Both the position numbers and the translations under genes were made by a program. Below, piece after piece: positions 1 through 7,823 of a DNA stretch of 64,000 bases (positions are counted from its first letter, which is position 1; every line of letters starts with the position of its first letter). Source of the stretch: Gp13-AA77 sp035949375 (GTDB taxonomy: Bacteria; Acidobacteriota; Terriglobia; UBA7540); the NCBI GenBank assembly GCA_035949375.1, contig DASZIG010000085.1, forward strand, positions 1 through 64,000, in the 5' to 3' direction. The notes below the pieces were generated by a model. That model searched no databases. It was not told where the DNA came from and worked only from the letters and a program-made list of their open reading frames with translations.

Positions 1-59
1 TCATTTAATGGACCCAGCTGTGGCGAGAGCACTTATACTACGATCCCAAAGGCCGGGTG

Positions 60-839
60 TCAACAGCGCTCGCTTCGCTTTCTCAGCCGGCGCCACACCG
101 TGGGATCGATAGGTAGTGGCGTTGATCGTGGCACGGTGACATCGATGAACCCGCCATGATAGGAGATTTCGCCATACCGGAACAAGCGCGCCAACAACGC
201 CAGGGCATGCTGCGCCAGCACGCTGTTGACGAAGCACTCTTGTCGCTGCAGAGCCTCAATTGCGCTGCAACTCGGCTCGTTGTCATCGTCCAGCTCCGGC
301 CTGACGATTTCCTCGAAGAGTTCAGCTACGGTACGCAGGCGCACTCGCGACCGTCTGTTCCTGGCGTTCAACGGCTCGCCCAGCACAAACTGGCCCGTGG
401 ACACCGAGTTTCCTAAATCAAGCCAATAGTCGACATCGCTCTCGTTGGTGGTGGCGGCTTGAATCGCGGCCCGGCCCGCTCGTGTGTCGACGCATCCGAT
501 TACGATATCGACTCGGTCGATTTTGTCGTGTGACCCCAAGTGGGCCGGCACAGCCTCCCAGTCAACACCCCAGAAGACGTTGAGGCGATTCACCAGCACG
601 ACCACTTTATGCAACCCCGTCTCTGACCGACTGAACGGTTGGCGTACGCAGTTGGTAGACGAAATAGTGTCACTATCCATCAGCGTGACCTGCAGGCCTC
701 CGGGATGGCCGTTTGCGATCATGGCTTGGTGGAGGTAGGGAAGCCCGGCCGCGACGGAGCTGCCGGTACCTCCACAGCCCACCACGAGGACCCGGACCCG
801 ACGACGGAGCAGTTCACTGTGGATTGTGTGGGTCTCCAT
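60..839 (-). CDS. PRTRC system ThiF family (E1-like) protein
   Basis: E1-like adenylating enzyme of the PRTRC system, 259 residues. It should activate the C-terminal glycine of a ubiquitin-like partner with ATP in the cytoplasm. A Rossmann nucleotide loop GCGGTGSS lies at residues 21-28, the acidic strand end LMDSD at about 53-57, an Asn-x2-Arg-Gln motif (N63, R66, Q67) and Lys78 follow, and GCVDTR at 115-120 is typical of ThiF/MoeB/E1 folds. A conserved-looking PSCS segment places Cys191 as the best candidate thiol. ATG with GAGGAG about 10 nt upstream; starts 3 nt after the stop of the PRTRC B gene, so the two are probably co-translated. Nothing is annotated in the 59 bases to the left edge. 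The family call is strong; the target of activation is unknown. Confidence 0.85.
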   Translation of the reverse strand: METHTIHSELLRRRVRVLVVGCGGTGSSVAAGLPYLHQAMIANGHPGGLQVTLMDSDTISSTNCVRQPFSRSETGLHKVVVLVNRLNVFWGVDWEAVPAHLGSHDKIDRVDIVIGCVDTRAGRAAIQAATTNESDVDYWLDLGNSVSTGQFVLGEPLNARNRRSRVRLRTVAELFEEIVRPELDDDNEPSCSAIEALQRQECFVNSVLAQHALALLARLFRYGEISYHGGFIDVTVPRSTPLPIDPTVWRRLRKRSERC

Positions 840-842
840 GGT

Positions 843-1559
843 TCACTGCTCCTCGCTGCTGTCGACAAACTGCCGCAGGCTCTGTTTGGCGTCCGTCAGG
901 AACTCAGTCGGAAAACGATTTTCGCGGTCCTCCAGACTCAACCACAGGCCGGCGAAACCCTGGGGGTGGGTGGTCAGCCGCACGGCGCCGGAGGGATGTG
1001 TGAAAGAGCTGGAAAAGAATGCGGTCTCCCACTGCGAGATGCTGTCCGCCGTCACCTCCTGCGGTATCCGCATTGTGCCGGCGCATACCAGGCCTCTCGA
1101 ACCCTCAGTGTTCCAGTAGGGCGCGGTCTTGAGCGGCGTGTTTGCATCTGGCCTCACGTCGTGCTCCAAGGCCCGCACGAACAGTTCATGCCGGCAGACC
1201 TTGAAGACCAGCGGAGGATGTGGATACATGCGGCCGTTCAGCCTGGCCGCCTCTTCCGTGCCGCCACCGAAAAACATCACCTGGCGCTGTGCCGCGCTCC
1301 ACCAAACGATCGAATCCGCCGTCCGGACAAGCACGTTGGCGGCCAGGATCTCAGGCGTGATTCTCGATCCGAGGCCTCGTGCCAGAGTCCGCAGAAAAGC
1401 GGTGGTCAGTGGCTGTCCGGGTCCCAGATACGGGGCCTGATTCTTCTCCCCCCGCACCTCATGGAGGGTGGCGAACGCGGCCGAGTCGTCCCGGTAAATC
1501 AGTACCGCTTGCTTAAGCGTGAATGAGCGTCGCGAGCCGATTCTGATGTGTGCTTCCAT
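843..1559 (-). CDS. PRTRC system protein B (E2-like fold)
   Basis: 238 residues matching PRTRC protein B, a family I recall as grouped with prokaryotic E2-like (Prok-E2_D) proteins. Motifs seen are YPHPPLVF at about 112-119, an APYWN segment at 146-150, then GLVCAGTMRIP with Cys159, and a C-terminal FFSSSFTHPSG block. The order 'YP-PP-F ... W-N ... G-x-V-C' parallels the ubiquitin-conjugating E2 core, so Cys159 is the inferred thioester cysteine. ATG with a GAGGAG ribosome-binding site. It lies 10 bp after the PRTRC F gene and 3 bp before the E1-like gene. The E2 analogy is family knowledge plus motif reading; no activity is shown here. Confidence 0.82.
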   Translation of the reverse strand: MEAHIRIGSRRSFTLKQAVLIYRDDSAAFATLHEVRGEKNQAPYLGPGQPLTTAFLRTLARGLGSRITPEILAANVLVRTADSIVWWSAAQRQVMFFGGGTEEAARLNGRMYPHPPLVFKVCRHELFVRALEHDVRPDANTPLKTAPYWNTEGSRGLVCAGTMRIPQEVTADSISQWETAFFSSSFTHPSGAVRLTTHPQGFAGLWLSLEDRENRFPTEFLTDAKQSLRQFVDSSEEQ

Positions 1560-1569
1560 TGGATTCTCC

Positions 1570-2667
1570 TCAAGACTGGATCACCCAGCGCTCGGAGCCC
1601 GGCATCAAGTCGATGACGCGACTGGCAGCAGCGAGCGTGTTGCAGATCACGCCGAAGGTCCGGAATGCCTGCCGAACGCTCTCCGGCTGGTGGGCATTGA
1701 AGGGAAGGGTCACGCTCGGCTCCGGCGTCACTTCCATCATTGTTTGCCCTTCTTCATCGAAGCAGCCTTCAACCGCGTCGCCCTCCACAAACACCGCCAG
1801 CAGGCTGGGCAACGGAGGGTTTGTATCACACAACTCCTCGCGCATCCGGTCGGTCAGCTCCGGCCGCTTCGCGTGCCCAGAAATGCCCGCCAGATCGAGG
1901 AGGGCGTCCACCAGAAGCCCCGCCTGCGTTTCTCCCAGTTGCACTCGCACCTCTCGCAGCTCTCGACGGCTAAGCGGGTGTCCCTTGATGCAAGCCGGAA
2001 TACATCGCTCGACGTCCGGAATCTCGTACTGGTCCTCATCGGCTTCGCCCTCGATCCAATCTTTCAGCATGGTCACCCGGTCCTCAGCATCGTGGAAATC
2101 ATAAATGCGCACCCAGACATTCAGCGCGTGGGCGAACAGGCTGTAAAAGGTCGCCGGCAACCGGGGATGGGCTTTCTCGAGCACTTCCAGGGTGGGGCCG
2201 AGAACCACGAACCCGCAGCGGTCGGGATCGACCGTTAGGTACAATTGGGTTCCGTCAGGGTTCTCTTCGTTCTTGTCGGAATACTCGTCGAGATTGCTTC
2301 CAAGCGTGGCGTAAAGGTCAAAGCGCCGCCGAATCGCGCCGCCTCCGTGGGCAGCGATCCACCGCTCGATCGTCCTGAGCACATACGCTCCAGGATCGCG
2401 ATGGGCCAGGGGCCAATCCTCCGGGGCAGCCAGATCGAGCCGCACCAGCGTGCGTGCCAAGACGATGAAGGCCGAGTCGCCGGCGGAGTATAGGTGCTCC
2501 AGCGGTACCCCTTCGAGACGCGGGATGGCCAGTTGATCTCCGGTCCCCATCAAGTCAGCGGCGGAAGCCAACCGGGCGGCGGCGACAGGGGTGATCCCTT
2601 TTGCCAACGCCCCGTCGCTCCCAGCGCCTCGGTTAGCAGTTTCGTCGCGTTTTGATAATCGGTGCAT
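1570..2667 (-). CDS. PRTRC system protein F
   Basis: 365-residue protein in the operon position and with the general character of PRTRC protein F, a family of unknown biochemical role. It is acidic, with a hydrophobic/aromatic central block around residues 170-200 (FYSLFAHALNVWVRIYDF). No catalytic motif is visible. The start is uncertain: the ATG at 2667 has GAGG eight bases upstream and overlaps the preceding small ORF by 118 nt, whereas an in-frame ATG at 2550 overlaps that ORF's stop as TGATG, which would give a 325-residue protein beginning MGTGDQ and coupled translation. The longer form is listed. Function is not assigned beyond system membership. Confidence 0.72.
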   Translation of the reverse strand: MHRLSKRDETANRGAGSDGALAKGITPVAAARLASAADLMGTGDQLAIPRLEGVPLEHLYSAGDSAFIVLARTLVRLDLAAPEDWPLAHRDPGAYVLRTIERWIAAHGGGAIRRRFDLYATLGSNLDEYSDKNEENPDGTQLYLTVDPDRCGFVVLGPTLEVLEKAHPRLPATFYSLFAHALNVWVRIYDFHDAEDRVTMLKDWIEGEADEDQYEIPDVERCIPACIKGHPLSRRELREVRVQLGETQAGLLVDALLDLAGISGHAKRPELTDRMREELCDTNPPLPSLLAVFVEGDAVEGCFDEEGQTMMEVTPEPSVTLPFNAHQPESVRQAFRTFGVICNTLAAASRVIDLMPGSERWVIQS

Positions 2668-2780
2668 CGTGCAAACCTCGCGATCAGAGTCTGGTTTCGG
2701 GGATGGCGGTCCCCGGCTAACAGCTCCAGCTCGCCGAGGACCGCCTGTTTGGCCGCCTCCTTTCTGCGCGTCTGGCTCAT
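2550..2780 (-). CDS. small protein of unknown function within the PRTRC operon
   Basis: 76-residue ORF starting 6 bp after the stop of the PRTRC C gene, with AAGGGG upstream of ATG. The first 55 residues look like a helical, charged protein (KEAAKQAVLGELELLAG, then TLIARFARC); the C-terminal tail is rich in proline. Its TGA overlaps an ATG in the PRTRC F frame (TGATG at 2548-2552), a common sign of coupled translation. Against it, a second possible PRTRC F start lies inside it. I do not recognise the family. It could be a real linker gene of the operon or an out-of-frame reading of an N-terminal extension of F. Confidence 0.42.
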   Translation of the reverse strand: MSQTRRKEAAKQAVLGELELLAGDRHPRNQTLIARFARCTDYQNATKLLTEALGATGRWQKGSPLSPPPGWLPPLT

Positions 2781-2786
2781 GGCAAG

Positions 2787-2990
2787 TTACCCCTTGGCGC
2801 CAATGGCGCGAACGAAGTTGTAGCGGAGCTTGTCGCCGACCGCCTCCGGTCCAGTGATCGAAGCGGTGGCGATGTCCGGGTACATCGTTGCCAGCACGGA
2901 CCGGACTTGCTCGGGGCTAAGCTTGGGGTCAGGATCAGGAAGTTTCACGCCGTTAAAACTGAACTCCCTGGTTACAACGCCAGTTTGCAT
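2787..2990 (-). CDS. PRTRC system protein C (ubiquitin-like)
   Basis: 67-residue protein matching PRTRC protein C, which I recall as placed in the prokaryotic ubiquitin-like (Prok_Ub) group. Features seen: REFSFNGVKLPDPDP near the N-terminus (family hallmark), a central helix SPEQVRSVLATMYP, and a C-terminal strand ending in GAKG, so the polypeptide ends directly on glycine, as mature ubiquitin-like modifiers do. ATG at 2988-2990 with GGAGG about 9-10 nt upstream. The upstream PRTRC E gene overlaps its 5' end by 19 bp. No protease processing would be needed to expose the glycine. Expected substrate of the E1-like protein encoded at 60-839. Confidence 0.85.
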   Translation of the reverse strand: MQTGVVTREFSFNGVKLPDPDPKLSPEQVRSVLATMYPDIATASITGPEAVGDKLRYNFVRAIGAKG

Positions 2991-3478
2991 GTGCTTTCAC
3001 CTCCTGCTGCTGCTGCCGCCGCCGTCACCGTCGGACTGTGCTCGCCGGAAGCCGAAGCCGCGGGCTGCGGGCCTCCGAACAATGTCATGGTCGCGGCCGG
3101 CGGAGGCGCCGGTGGCGGTGCCGGCGCCGAGTCAGTGTTAGCAGCCGGCTTGTCTGTTGCTTTCTTGCCTCGCTCAGCGGCCTTCTTGCGAGCCTCTTCC
3201 TGGGCAGCCTTGGCTGCAGCTTCCATTTCGGCTTTGGCTTGGGCCAGGGTGCTGCCGAGTTGGGTGTGGCACTCGACGTAACCAGCCAAGTGCTTCCCCA
3301 GTTCGGCGTCGAGCTCCTCCGGCGTGCCGGTGTAGCTCAACGGCGTGGTGAGCGCCGGGTTCTCATCGTCTTTTGCCTTTTTGGGTATCATGCAAACACG
3401 GATGGCTTTGTCGTCCTCACGGGCCACGGTGATCATCACGGTGCGTCCCGAGAGCATTGGCATCAGTTCAACAAACAC
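2972..3478 (-). CDS. PRTRC system protein E
   Basis: 168-residue first gene of the leftward operon. The N-terminal half (FVELMPMLSGRTVMITVAR, then LSYTGTPEELDAELGKHL) fits PRTRC protein E; the middle (about 85-115) is an alanine/lysine/glutamate coiled-coil-like helix, and the C-terminus is a Pro/Ala-rich disordered tail. The first codon is GTG at 3476-3478 with AAAGGAGG four bases upstream; an ATG five codons in is a less well-spaced alternative. Its TAA lies 19 bp inside the PRTRC C gene, suggesting coupling. Biochemical role unknown. Confidence 0.78.
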   Translation of the reverse strand: MFVELMPMLSGRTVMITVAREDDKAIRVCMIPKKAKDDENPALTTPLSYTGTPEELDAELGKHLAGYVECHTQLGSTLAQAKAEMEAAAKAAQEEARKKAAERGKKATDKPAANTDSAPAPPPAPPPAATMTLFGGPQPAASASGEHSPTVTAAAAAAGGESTCKLAL

Positions 3479-4410
3479 GTGTCCTCCTTTTCTTTTTCAG
3501 ATTTCCTGGTGGCCAGGAGCTTGTTTTTGGTTCAGGATTCCCTGCAGCCGGCTCGGTCTCGAAGACATTCCGGTCACCACCGGAACGCGTGCTACACGCT
3601 TGGGGCATGTAAGACCAGACGTCAGGGATTTTGGCCTCCCTCACTCATGGGTTCGAACCTAAGAGCTTGTGTCACCCGAGCTCTTCGTCCCATCGGTCTT
3701 CTCGTGCTTATCCAAACCGCACTGCTCTAAGGCGAGAAAAATTGCACTGCCCGGAAGACTTGTGACCGAGATTCCCGGGCGCGCGCCCGGTGCAACGTGT
3801 CAACGGCCTCAAGGTGTGAGCGCCACAAAAGGAGGTGTGGCTCCAGGTGAGGGCCGACAACAAGTTACGCGCAATCAACGGGTTGAGAGGCAACCGTTGA
3901 GGACGGACGATGATCGGGAACTGCCGCTACCGTTGTTCGCGATCATCATTTTGCCCACCGGGGCCCCGCCATAGGATCAGAATTGCGCAAATTTGACATC
4001 CAGTTTCTGGCTGCTGAGGATTGAGTTGGCCGGAGGTCCGCATTTGCTGGCTCACGAAGTCGCAGCACATGGGGAGTATCTGCGGCAATACAGACGTCGG
4101 TCGAGAGAGGCCCGACGCGAACCCCGCCTGGTCCCGGAGATTTGGGCGGGCCAATGCGCCCGGCAGACCCTGGAACTGAGCGCGGTAATGTTTTGTCAAT
4201 GGCTGAGAACCAAGTCGGACATGGTCAAGCCTCAACCACAGGTCGAGAATGGACAATCGGGCCTAACAGAAGCCACGGTTATGACGAGTGAAGGACGACG
4301 AGCGCAGCGGGCGCGATGAGCACCGGCCGATGGGCACCGTTTTCCATGGGCACTGAAAAAACCGCGAGCATTCGCCGGTTCAGGCTGCGCGGGAGGTAAA
4401 GGACTTCACG
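3479..4410. other. non-coding hub of the integrative element
   Basis: About 930 bp between the divergently transcribed PRTRC operon and the Xis-like gene, without a convincing gene. It holds a perfect 16-bp palindrome CCGGGCGCGCGCCCGG (3775-3790) and an imperfect hairpin CAACGGGTTG-AGAGG-CAACCGTTG (3876-3899). The promoter and operators of both flanking units are expected here, and an element-specific control or transfer site is possible. Short ORFs in it (for example 3993-4319 plus, TTG start, no ribosome-binding site) have no support. Confidence 0.5.
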
Positions 4411-4626
4411 ATGATGACGAGCCAGAGCACGCTTCTCACGGTCCAAGAAGTTGCCGCAATCTTGAAGGTTCCGGTTTCCTGGGTCTACGAACACACGCGA
4501 GGAAACTGCCGAGAAAAGCTGCCCCACGTGAAGGTCGGGAAATATCTGCGCTTCTTTGACACTGACATCTCGAGCTATCTACACGCGATCAGAGCCCGAA
4601 ACGGGGGAAGCCGACCACTCGCGTAG
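4411..4626 (+). CDS. helix-turn-helix DNA-binding protein (AlpA/Xis-like)
   Basis: 71-residue protein with the MerR-superfamily winged-helix pattern LTVQEVAAILKVPVSWVYEHTR at residues 8-29 followed by KVGKYLRFFDTDISSYL, the standard layout of excisionase-family domains. Such proteins bind att-site DNA to bias recombination toward excision, or regulate element genes. It lies 122 bp upstream of the integrase start in the same direction, which fits an Xis role. Two adjacent ATGs (4411, 4414) are possible; GGAGGT lies at 4391-4396, somewhat far. Its direct partner is inferred from context. Confidence 0.8.
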   Translation: MMTSQSTLLTVQEVAAILKVPVSWVYEHTRGNCREKLPHVKVGKYLRFFDTDISSYLHAIRARNGGSRPLA

Positions 4627-4748
4627 GAAGACGTGACCATCGGCAGGCAGTTGGGCGACCGGGTTCGAGGGAGCATATGCCGCAGGGGCAGTGTATACTT
4701 ACTGTCGCAGGAAAGGGCGGGCGAACCAGCAACGGAAAGGATTCCGTT

Positions 4749-5912
4749 ATGGTTCGTCGTCGTTACCAACAGGGCCATCTCTTCAAGCGCGGCACGCGAT
4801 GGGTGGCCCGATTTCGTGAAATGCTCATTCAACCCGACGGCTCAACTCACACCATTCAACGCTCGATCGTCATCGCGACCATTCGTGACGTTCCCACCCG
4901 CGGTGAAGCCCGGCGGATTCTTGACAGCCGCCTGAAGCAGTTGACGCAAGGCGCTCCGAGGATCCAAACGGTTGGCACCTTTGCCGATTTTGCGGTCAAG
5001 TGGGAGGACACCGTACTCCCTACGTACCGAGCCTCAACACGCCAATTTTACGCCGGCGTCCTGCGGCGGCACCTCGTCCCGTATTTCGGGAAGTGGCGCC
5101 TCGCAGACCTTCGCACGCCGGACGTCCAGGTCTTCGTTAACCAAATGTCGAAACACTACGCACCGAGTGTCCTGCGGCACATCCGGGCCACGCTAAGCCA
5201 AGTGTTCAAGGTCGCCCGAGAGTGGGGTTGCATGGACAACAACCCGGCCTTGGGTATCAGGCTGCCGGCGAAGGGGAACGTCTTGCCCAAGGTCACCTAC
5301 CAACCCGAACAAGTGCGGCAACTCCTGCTCTCGCTGCCAGAGCGCTATCGCACCATGGCGATCCTGGCGGCCGTGACCGGAGTGCGCGCTTCGGAGCTGT
5401 TTGCACTGAGCTGGACGGACATCGATTTCGAGCGGCAAGCGATACACATTCGGCGTTCCTTTTACCGCGGCGAATTCGGGCCACCGAAATCGAAGGCGAG
5501 CGAGCGGACCATTGCCATCGGTCCGGCCCTGGCCAATCTCCTCAAGTCGCACCGTCAAAACACGGCAGACTCGCGAGCGCTCGTCTTCCCAAACGCTGCG
5601 GGCAAGCCGTTCGAACCCAACAATCTCGTGAAAAGGGTCCTGCGACCCGCGATGCGATCGCTCGGTCTCCCGGAGACGGGGTGGAGAGGGTTTCGTCGTG
5701 CCGTCGCTACTGCTCTAAGCGAGCTGCGAGAGCCGGTCAAGACGGCTCAGCAGGTGCTGGGGCATTCTTCTCCGGAGACAACGTTGGGCATTTACGCCCA
5801 GGCCGTTGAGGAGTCGGAGCGGCGCACGATGATCAAACTTGAAGAGTTAATGTTCCCAAATGTTCCCACTTTTGCTGTTTCCGCAAACGGTGGGTCGAAG
5901 CTAATCAACTGA
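4749..5912 (+). CDS. tyrosine recombinase / integrase
   Basis: Site-specific recombinase expected to insert and excise the element at the adjacent tRNA gene. The 387-residue form starts at ATG 4749 with GGAAAGG eight bases upstream; a longer in-frame start (4677) lacks a site. There is an N-terminal AP2-like/arm region (1-60), a SAM-like core-binding domain (about 75-165) and a catalytic domain (185-355). Catalytic residues seen: R213 (GVRASEL), K249, R316, H339 (LGHSS) and nucleophile Y349 (GIYAQ). The usual His of the HxxR box is Arg313 (WRGFRR), an atypical substitution. The gene ends 18 bp from the 3' end of tRNA-Gln, the classic arrangement for tRNA-targeted islands. Confidence 0.93.
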   Translation: MVRRRYQQGHLFKRGTRWVARFREMLIQPDGSTHTIQRSIVIATIRDVPTRGEARRILDSRLKQLTQGAPRIQTVGTFADFAVKWEDTVLPTYRASTRQFYAGVLRRHLVPYFGKWRLADLRTPDVQVFVNQMSKHYAPSVLRHIRATLSQVFKVAREWGCMDNNPALGIRLPAKGNVLPKVTYQPEQVRQLLLSLPERYRTMAILAAVTGVRASELFALSWTDIDFERQAIHIRRSFYRGEFGPPKSKASERTIAIGPALANLLKSHRQNTADSRALVFPNAAGKPFEPNNLVKRVLRPAMRSLGLPETGWRGFRRAVATALSELREPVKTAQQVLGHSSPETTLGIYAQAVEESERRTMIKLEELMFPNVPTFAVSANGGSKLIN

Positions 5913-5950
5913 ACGCCTGCCAGTTAAGTTGGCTGGGAGGCAGGGATTCG
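5913..5950. other. predicted element/chromosome junction (att site)
   Basis: The integrase stop (5912) is separated by 17 bp from the CCA-bearing 3' end of a minus-strand tRNA-Gln. Integration into the 3' end of a tRNA leaves the gene intact and places int next to it, so one att core should lie in roughly 5930-5950 (T-arm/acceptor segment). No second copy of this segment is visible between 1 and 5912, so the distal att is outside the window to the left. Confidence 0.5.
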
Positions 5951-6003
5951 AACCCCGATACGCAGATCCAGAGTCTGCAGTCCTACCGTTAGACGACCTC
6001 CCA
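5930..6003 (-). tRNA. tRNA-Gln (anticodon CTG)
   Basis: Read on the minus strand, TGGGAGG (6003-5997) pairs with CCTCCCA (5940-5934) as a full 7-bp acceptor stem. The anticodon arm is GCAGA-CTCTGGA-TCTGC, giving anticodon CTG for codon CAG, and the T-arm is CGGGG-TTCGAAT-CCCTG. A discriminator G and a genome-encoded CCA follow. Integration target of the element to its left. Confidence 0.95.
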
Positions 6004-6218
6004 GTAATCAGCCAGTACCATAAGTAGTAGCTGGAGCGAGCGTTGATTGTCAAGGTGCGCCATTGCGCGCGCCCGCTGTGTGCGCGAGCCCGCTGTGGCC
6101 GTGCTGCTTCTCCTCCCTTCGCGTACGGCTGCTGCTCCCGTCTAGGCGGCTCCTCCTCCACCATGCTACGCTTGGAACTCAGCACAACGGGGGGCACTTC
6201 TGCTGACGGAGGTAGACG

Positions 6219-7277
6219 ATGAAGCTCGTTGTGTGCTCGTTTTTCGCCCTCGCGTTGAGTGCGACGATCGCGCTGGCCGACGTGGTCACCCTCAAGAACG
6301 GAGATCGCATCACCGGGACGCTCGTGGACGTTAAAGGCGGAAACCTGGATCTGCAATCCCCCATCCTCGGCAGCCTGTCCATTCCTATGGCACAGGTAGC
6401 GTCTTTCTCCGCCGAAAAGCCTGTGGCGGTGCTGGTGAAGGGCCAGGAACCTGTCCAAGGACAGCTCACGCTGCAACCGTCGGGCGACTGGCAGGTGGCG
6501 GAGAACGGCAAAACGCAGACGATCGCGGCGGCAAGCGTGGACGTCATTATGCCTGCCGATGCCTACCAGAAGCTCGAAGAGCACACGGCGAAGCCGTGGC
6601 AGGACTGGAAAGGGAGTGCCAGCCTCGGATACAGCCTGCAGCGCGGCAACCAGCAAACCAACAACTTCACCACCACCATCAACGCCGTGCGCGAGGAGCC
6701 GGCCACGCCGACCTTTGAGCGGCACTGGCGCACGAATTTCGACTTGACTACGCTGCTTTCCAATTCCGAGCAGGCCGACAGCTTCGTGACCTCGCACACC
6801 CTGAGCACGGACGTGCGGCCGCAGTACCTGTTCACTGCCGACAATTTCGTGTTTGGCCTGGCCGAGTTCGATCACATCTCGACCCAGGGACTGTACTGGC
6901 GGCAGACGTACGGCGGTGGCTATGGACGCGACCTCATCAAGAACGCTCGCACTACTTTCAGCGTGCTTGGCGGTCTGACATTCGTACACGAGAAATTTTT
7001 TACAGGAGCATGGGACCAGACCGTTGACGCGCTGGTCGGCGAGAAACTCGGCTTCCAGATATCCAAGCGCGTCCGGTTGGACCACGATGTGAATTTTTAC
7101 CCCAACCTCACCGACACAGGCCAATATCGGTTCGACACCTCGACCATGATTTCCGCCAAGGTGGCCGGCAAGTTTTCGCTCAACTCAGGTGTGATTGACC
7201 TGTATCTCAGCAATCCTCCGGTCGGGAACCGGAAGAACGACGTCACCTTCACTACAGGCGTCGGCTACACTTTCTGA
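6219..7277 (+). CDS. DUF481 outer-membrane beta-barrel protein
   Basis: 352 residues with a signal peptide (MKLVVCSFFALALSATIALA). A short N-terminal domain (residues 21-110) with VTLKNGDRITGTLVDV is often seen before DUF481 in this phylum. A C-terminal DUF481 barrel (about 120-352) follows, with alternating aromatic strands ending in VTFTTGVGYTF, a terminal Phe suited to Bam insertion. Start ATG has GGAGGT seven bases upstream. DUF481 proteins (YdiY-like) are outer-membrane proteins of unclear role, sometimes salt-induced. Monocistronic: a divergent-looking 215-bp gap on the left and a convergent neighbour on the right. Confidence 0.85.
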   Translation: MKLVVCSFFALALSATIALADVVTLKNGDRITGTLVDVKGGNLDLQSPILGSLSIPMAQVASFSAEKPVAVLVKGQEPVQGQLTLQPSGDWQVAENGKTQTIAAASVDVIMPADAYQKLEEHTAKPWQDWKGSASLGYSLQRGNQQTNNFTTTINAVREEPATPTFERHWRTNFDLTTLLSNSEQADSFVTSHTLSTDVRPQYLFTADNFVFGLAEFDHISTQGLYWRQTYGGGYGRDLIKNARTTFSVLGGLTFVHEKFFTGAWDQTVDALVGEKLGFQISKRVRLDHDVNFYPNLTDTGQYRFDTSTMISAKVAGKFSLNSGVIDLYLSNPPVGNRKNDVTFTTGVGYTF

Positions 7278-7302
7278 CACTACGAGCCTTGGGCCGGACG
7301 CG

Positions 7303-7560
7303 CTACACGTAAGCCTTATCCACATAGCACCAGCGCCAGTCCTGCCCAGGCTCGTTGGACCTCATCACAGGGTGTCCGGAGCTCTGGAAGTGGCCGGCAG
7401 CGTGCCGGCCTTTGGACGAATCGCAACACCCCACGTGCCCGCAGGTCAGGCACATGCGCAGCGCCACCCACTTCTCGCCGCTTTGCAAGCACTCCTGGCA
7501 GCCCGCGCCGATCGGAGTGACGTTGCGGATTTGATCGAGATGAGAACAGTTGTTTGCCAA
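7303..7560 (-). CDS. UBP-type zinc finger protein
   Basis: 85 residues that are almost entirely a UBP (ubiquitin-hydrolase-type) zinc finger. They contain CSHLDQIRNV, a GCQECLQSGEKWVALRMCLTCGHVGCCD metal-ligand block, then GRHAAGHFQSSGHPVM. In eukaryotes this fold binds the C-terminal glycine tail of ubiquitin; stand-alone bacterial copies are common in Acidobacteriota and Actinobacteria with unknown targets. ATG preceded by AAGGAGGAGG. Convergent with the DUF481 gene (25 bp apart). No evidence ties it to the PRTRC cassette beyond distance. Confidence 0.85.
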   Translation of the reverse strand: MANNCSHLDQIRNVTPIGAGCQECLQSGEKWVALRMCLTCGHVGCCDSSKGRHAAGHFQSSGHPVMRSNEPGQDWRWCYVDKAYV

Positions 7561-7622
7561 TTGAGTCCTCCTCCTTGTGCCTTGAGTGCGGCTAAGGGGC
7601 GGCCCTTGATGCGGCAGGATCC

Positions 7623-7823
7623 CTAGTCGCCCGGCACGACGTCGGCCTCAAGCACTGCTGCCGGTTCCAGATCCTGATCGGCGCTCTGAGCCGCGTTGCC
7701 GCTCATCAAGTTCGCCTTGTTTTCGGTCTGCCGTTGCTGCCGGCGCTCACGCTTCAGCTGCGCTTTTTCGCGCAGCTTTTGCTCCCGCTGGCGCTTCTTG
7801 AAAGTCTGACTCGGTTTTGCCAT
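7623..7823 (-). CDS. small highly basic protein, unknown function
   Basis: 66-residue protein whose first half is one lysine/arginine/glutamine-rich helix (KKRQREQKLREKAQLKRERR) and whose tail is acidic. Such small basic proteins recur next to acidobacterial genes, but I cannot name a function; nucleic-acid binding is only a guess from charge. It is 62 bp upstream of the UBP zinc-finger gene on the same strand and may share its transcript. Confidence 0.55.
   Translation of the reverse strand: MAKPSQTFKKRQREQKLREKAQLKRERRQQRQTENKANLMSGNAAQSADQDLEPAAVLEADVVPGD

Noticed and set aside
1..237. 78-residue minus-strand ORF at the left edge
   Set aside because: It overlaps the ThiF gene in another frame, has no ribosome-binding site and translates to low-complexity Arg/Ala-rich sequence.
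3645..3668. GGTTCGAACC word resembling a tRNA T-arm
   Set aside because: The expected 5-bp T-stem does not form and no acceptor or anticodon arm can be drawn around it.
3669..3974. Short ORF after AAAAGGAGG with a GTG codon
   Set aside because: The purine box directly abuts the GTG (too little spacing), and the translation has no recognisable pattern.
3993..4319. 108-residue plus-strand ORF in the element hub
   Set aside because: TTG start without a ribosome-binding site and an equally long competing minus-strand ORF; no domain.
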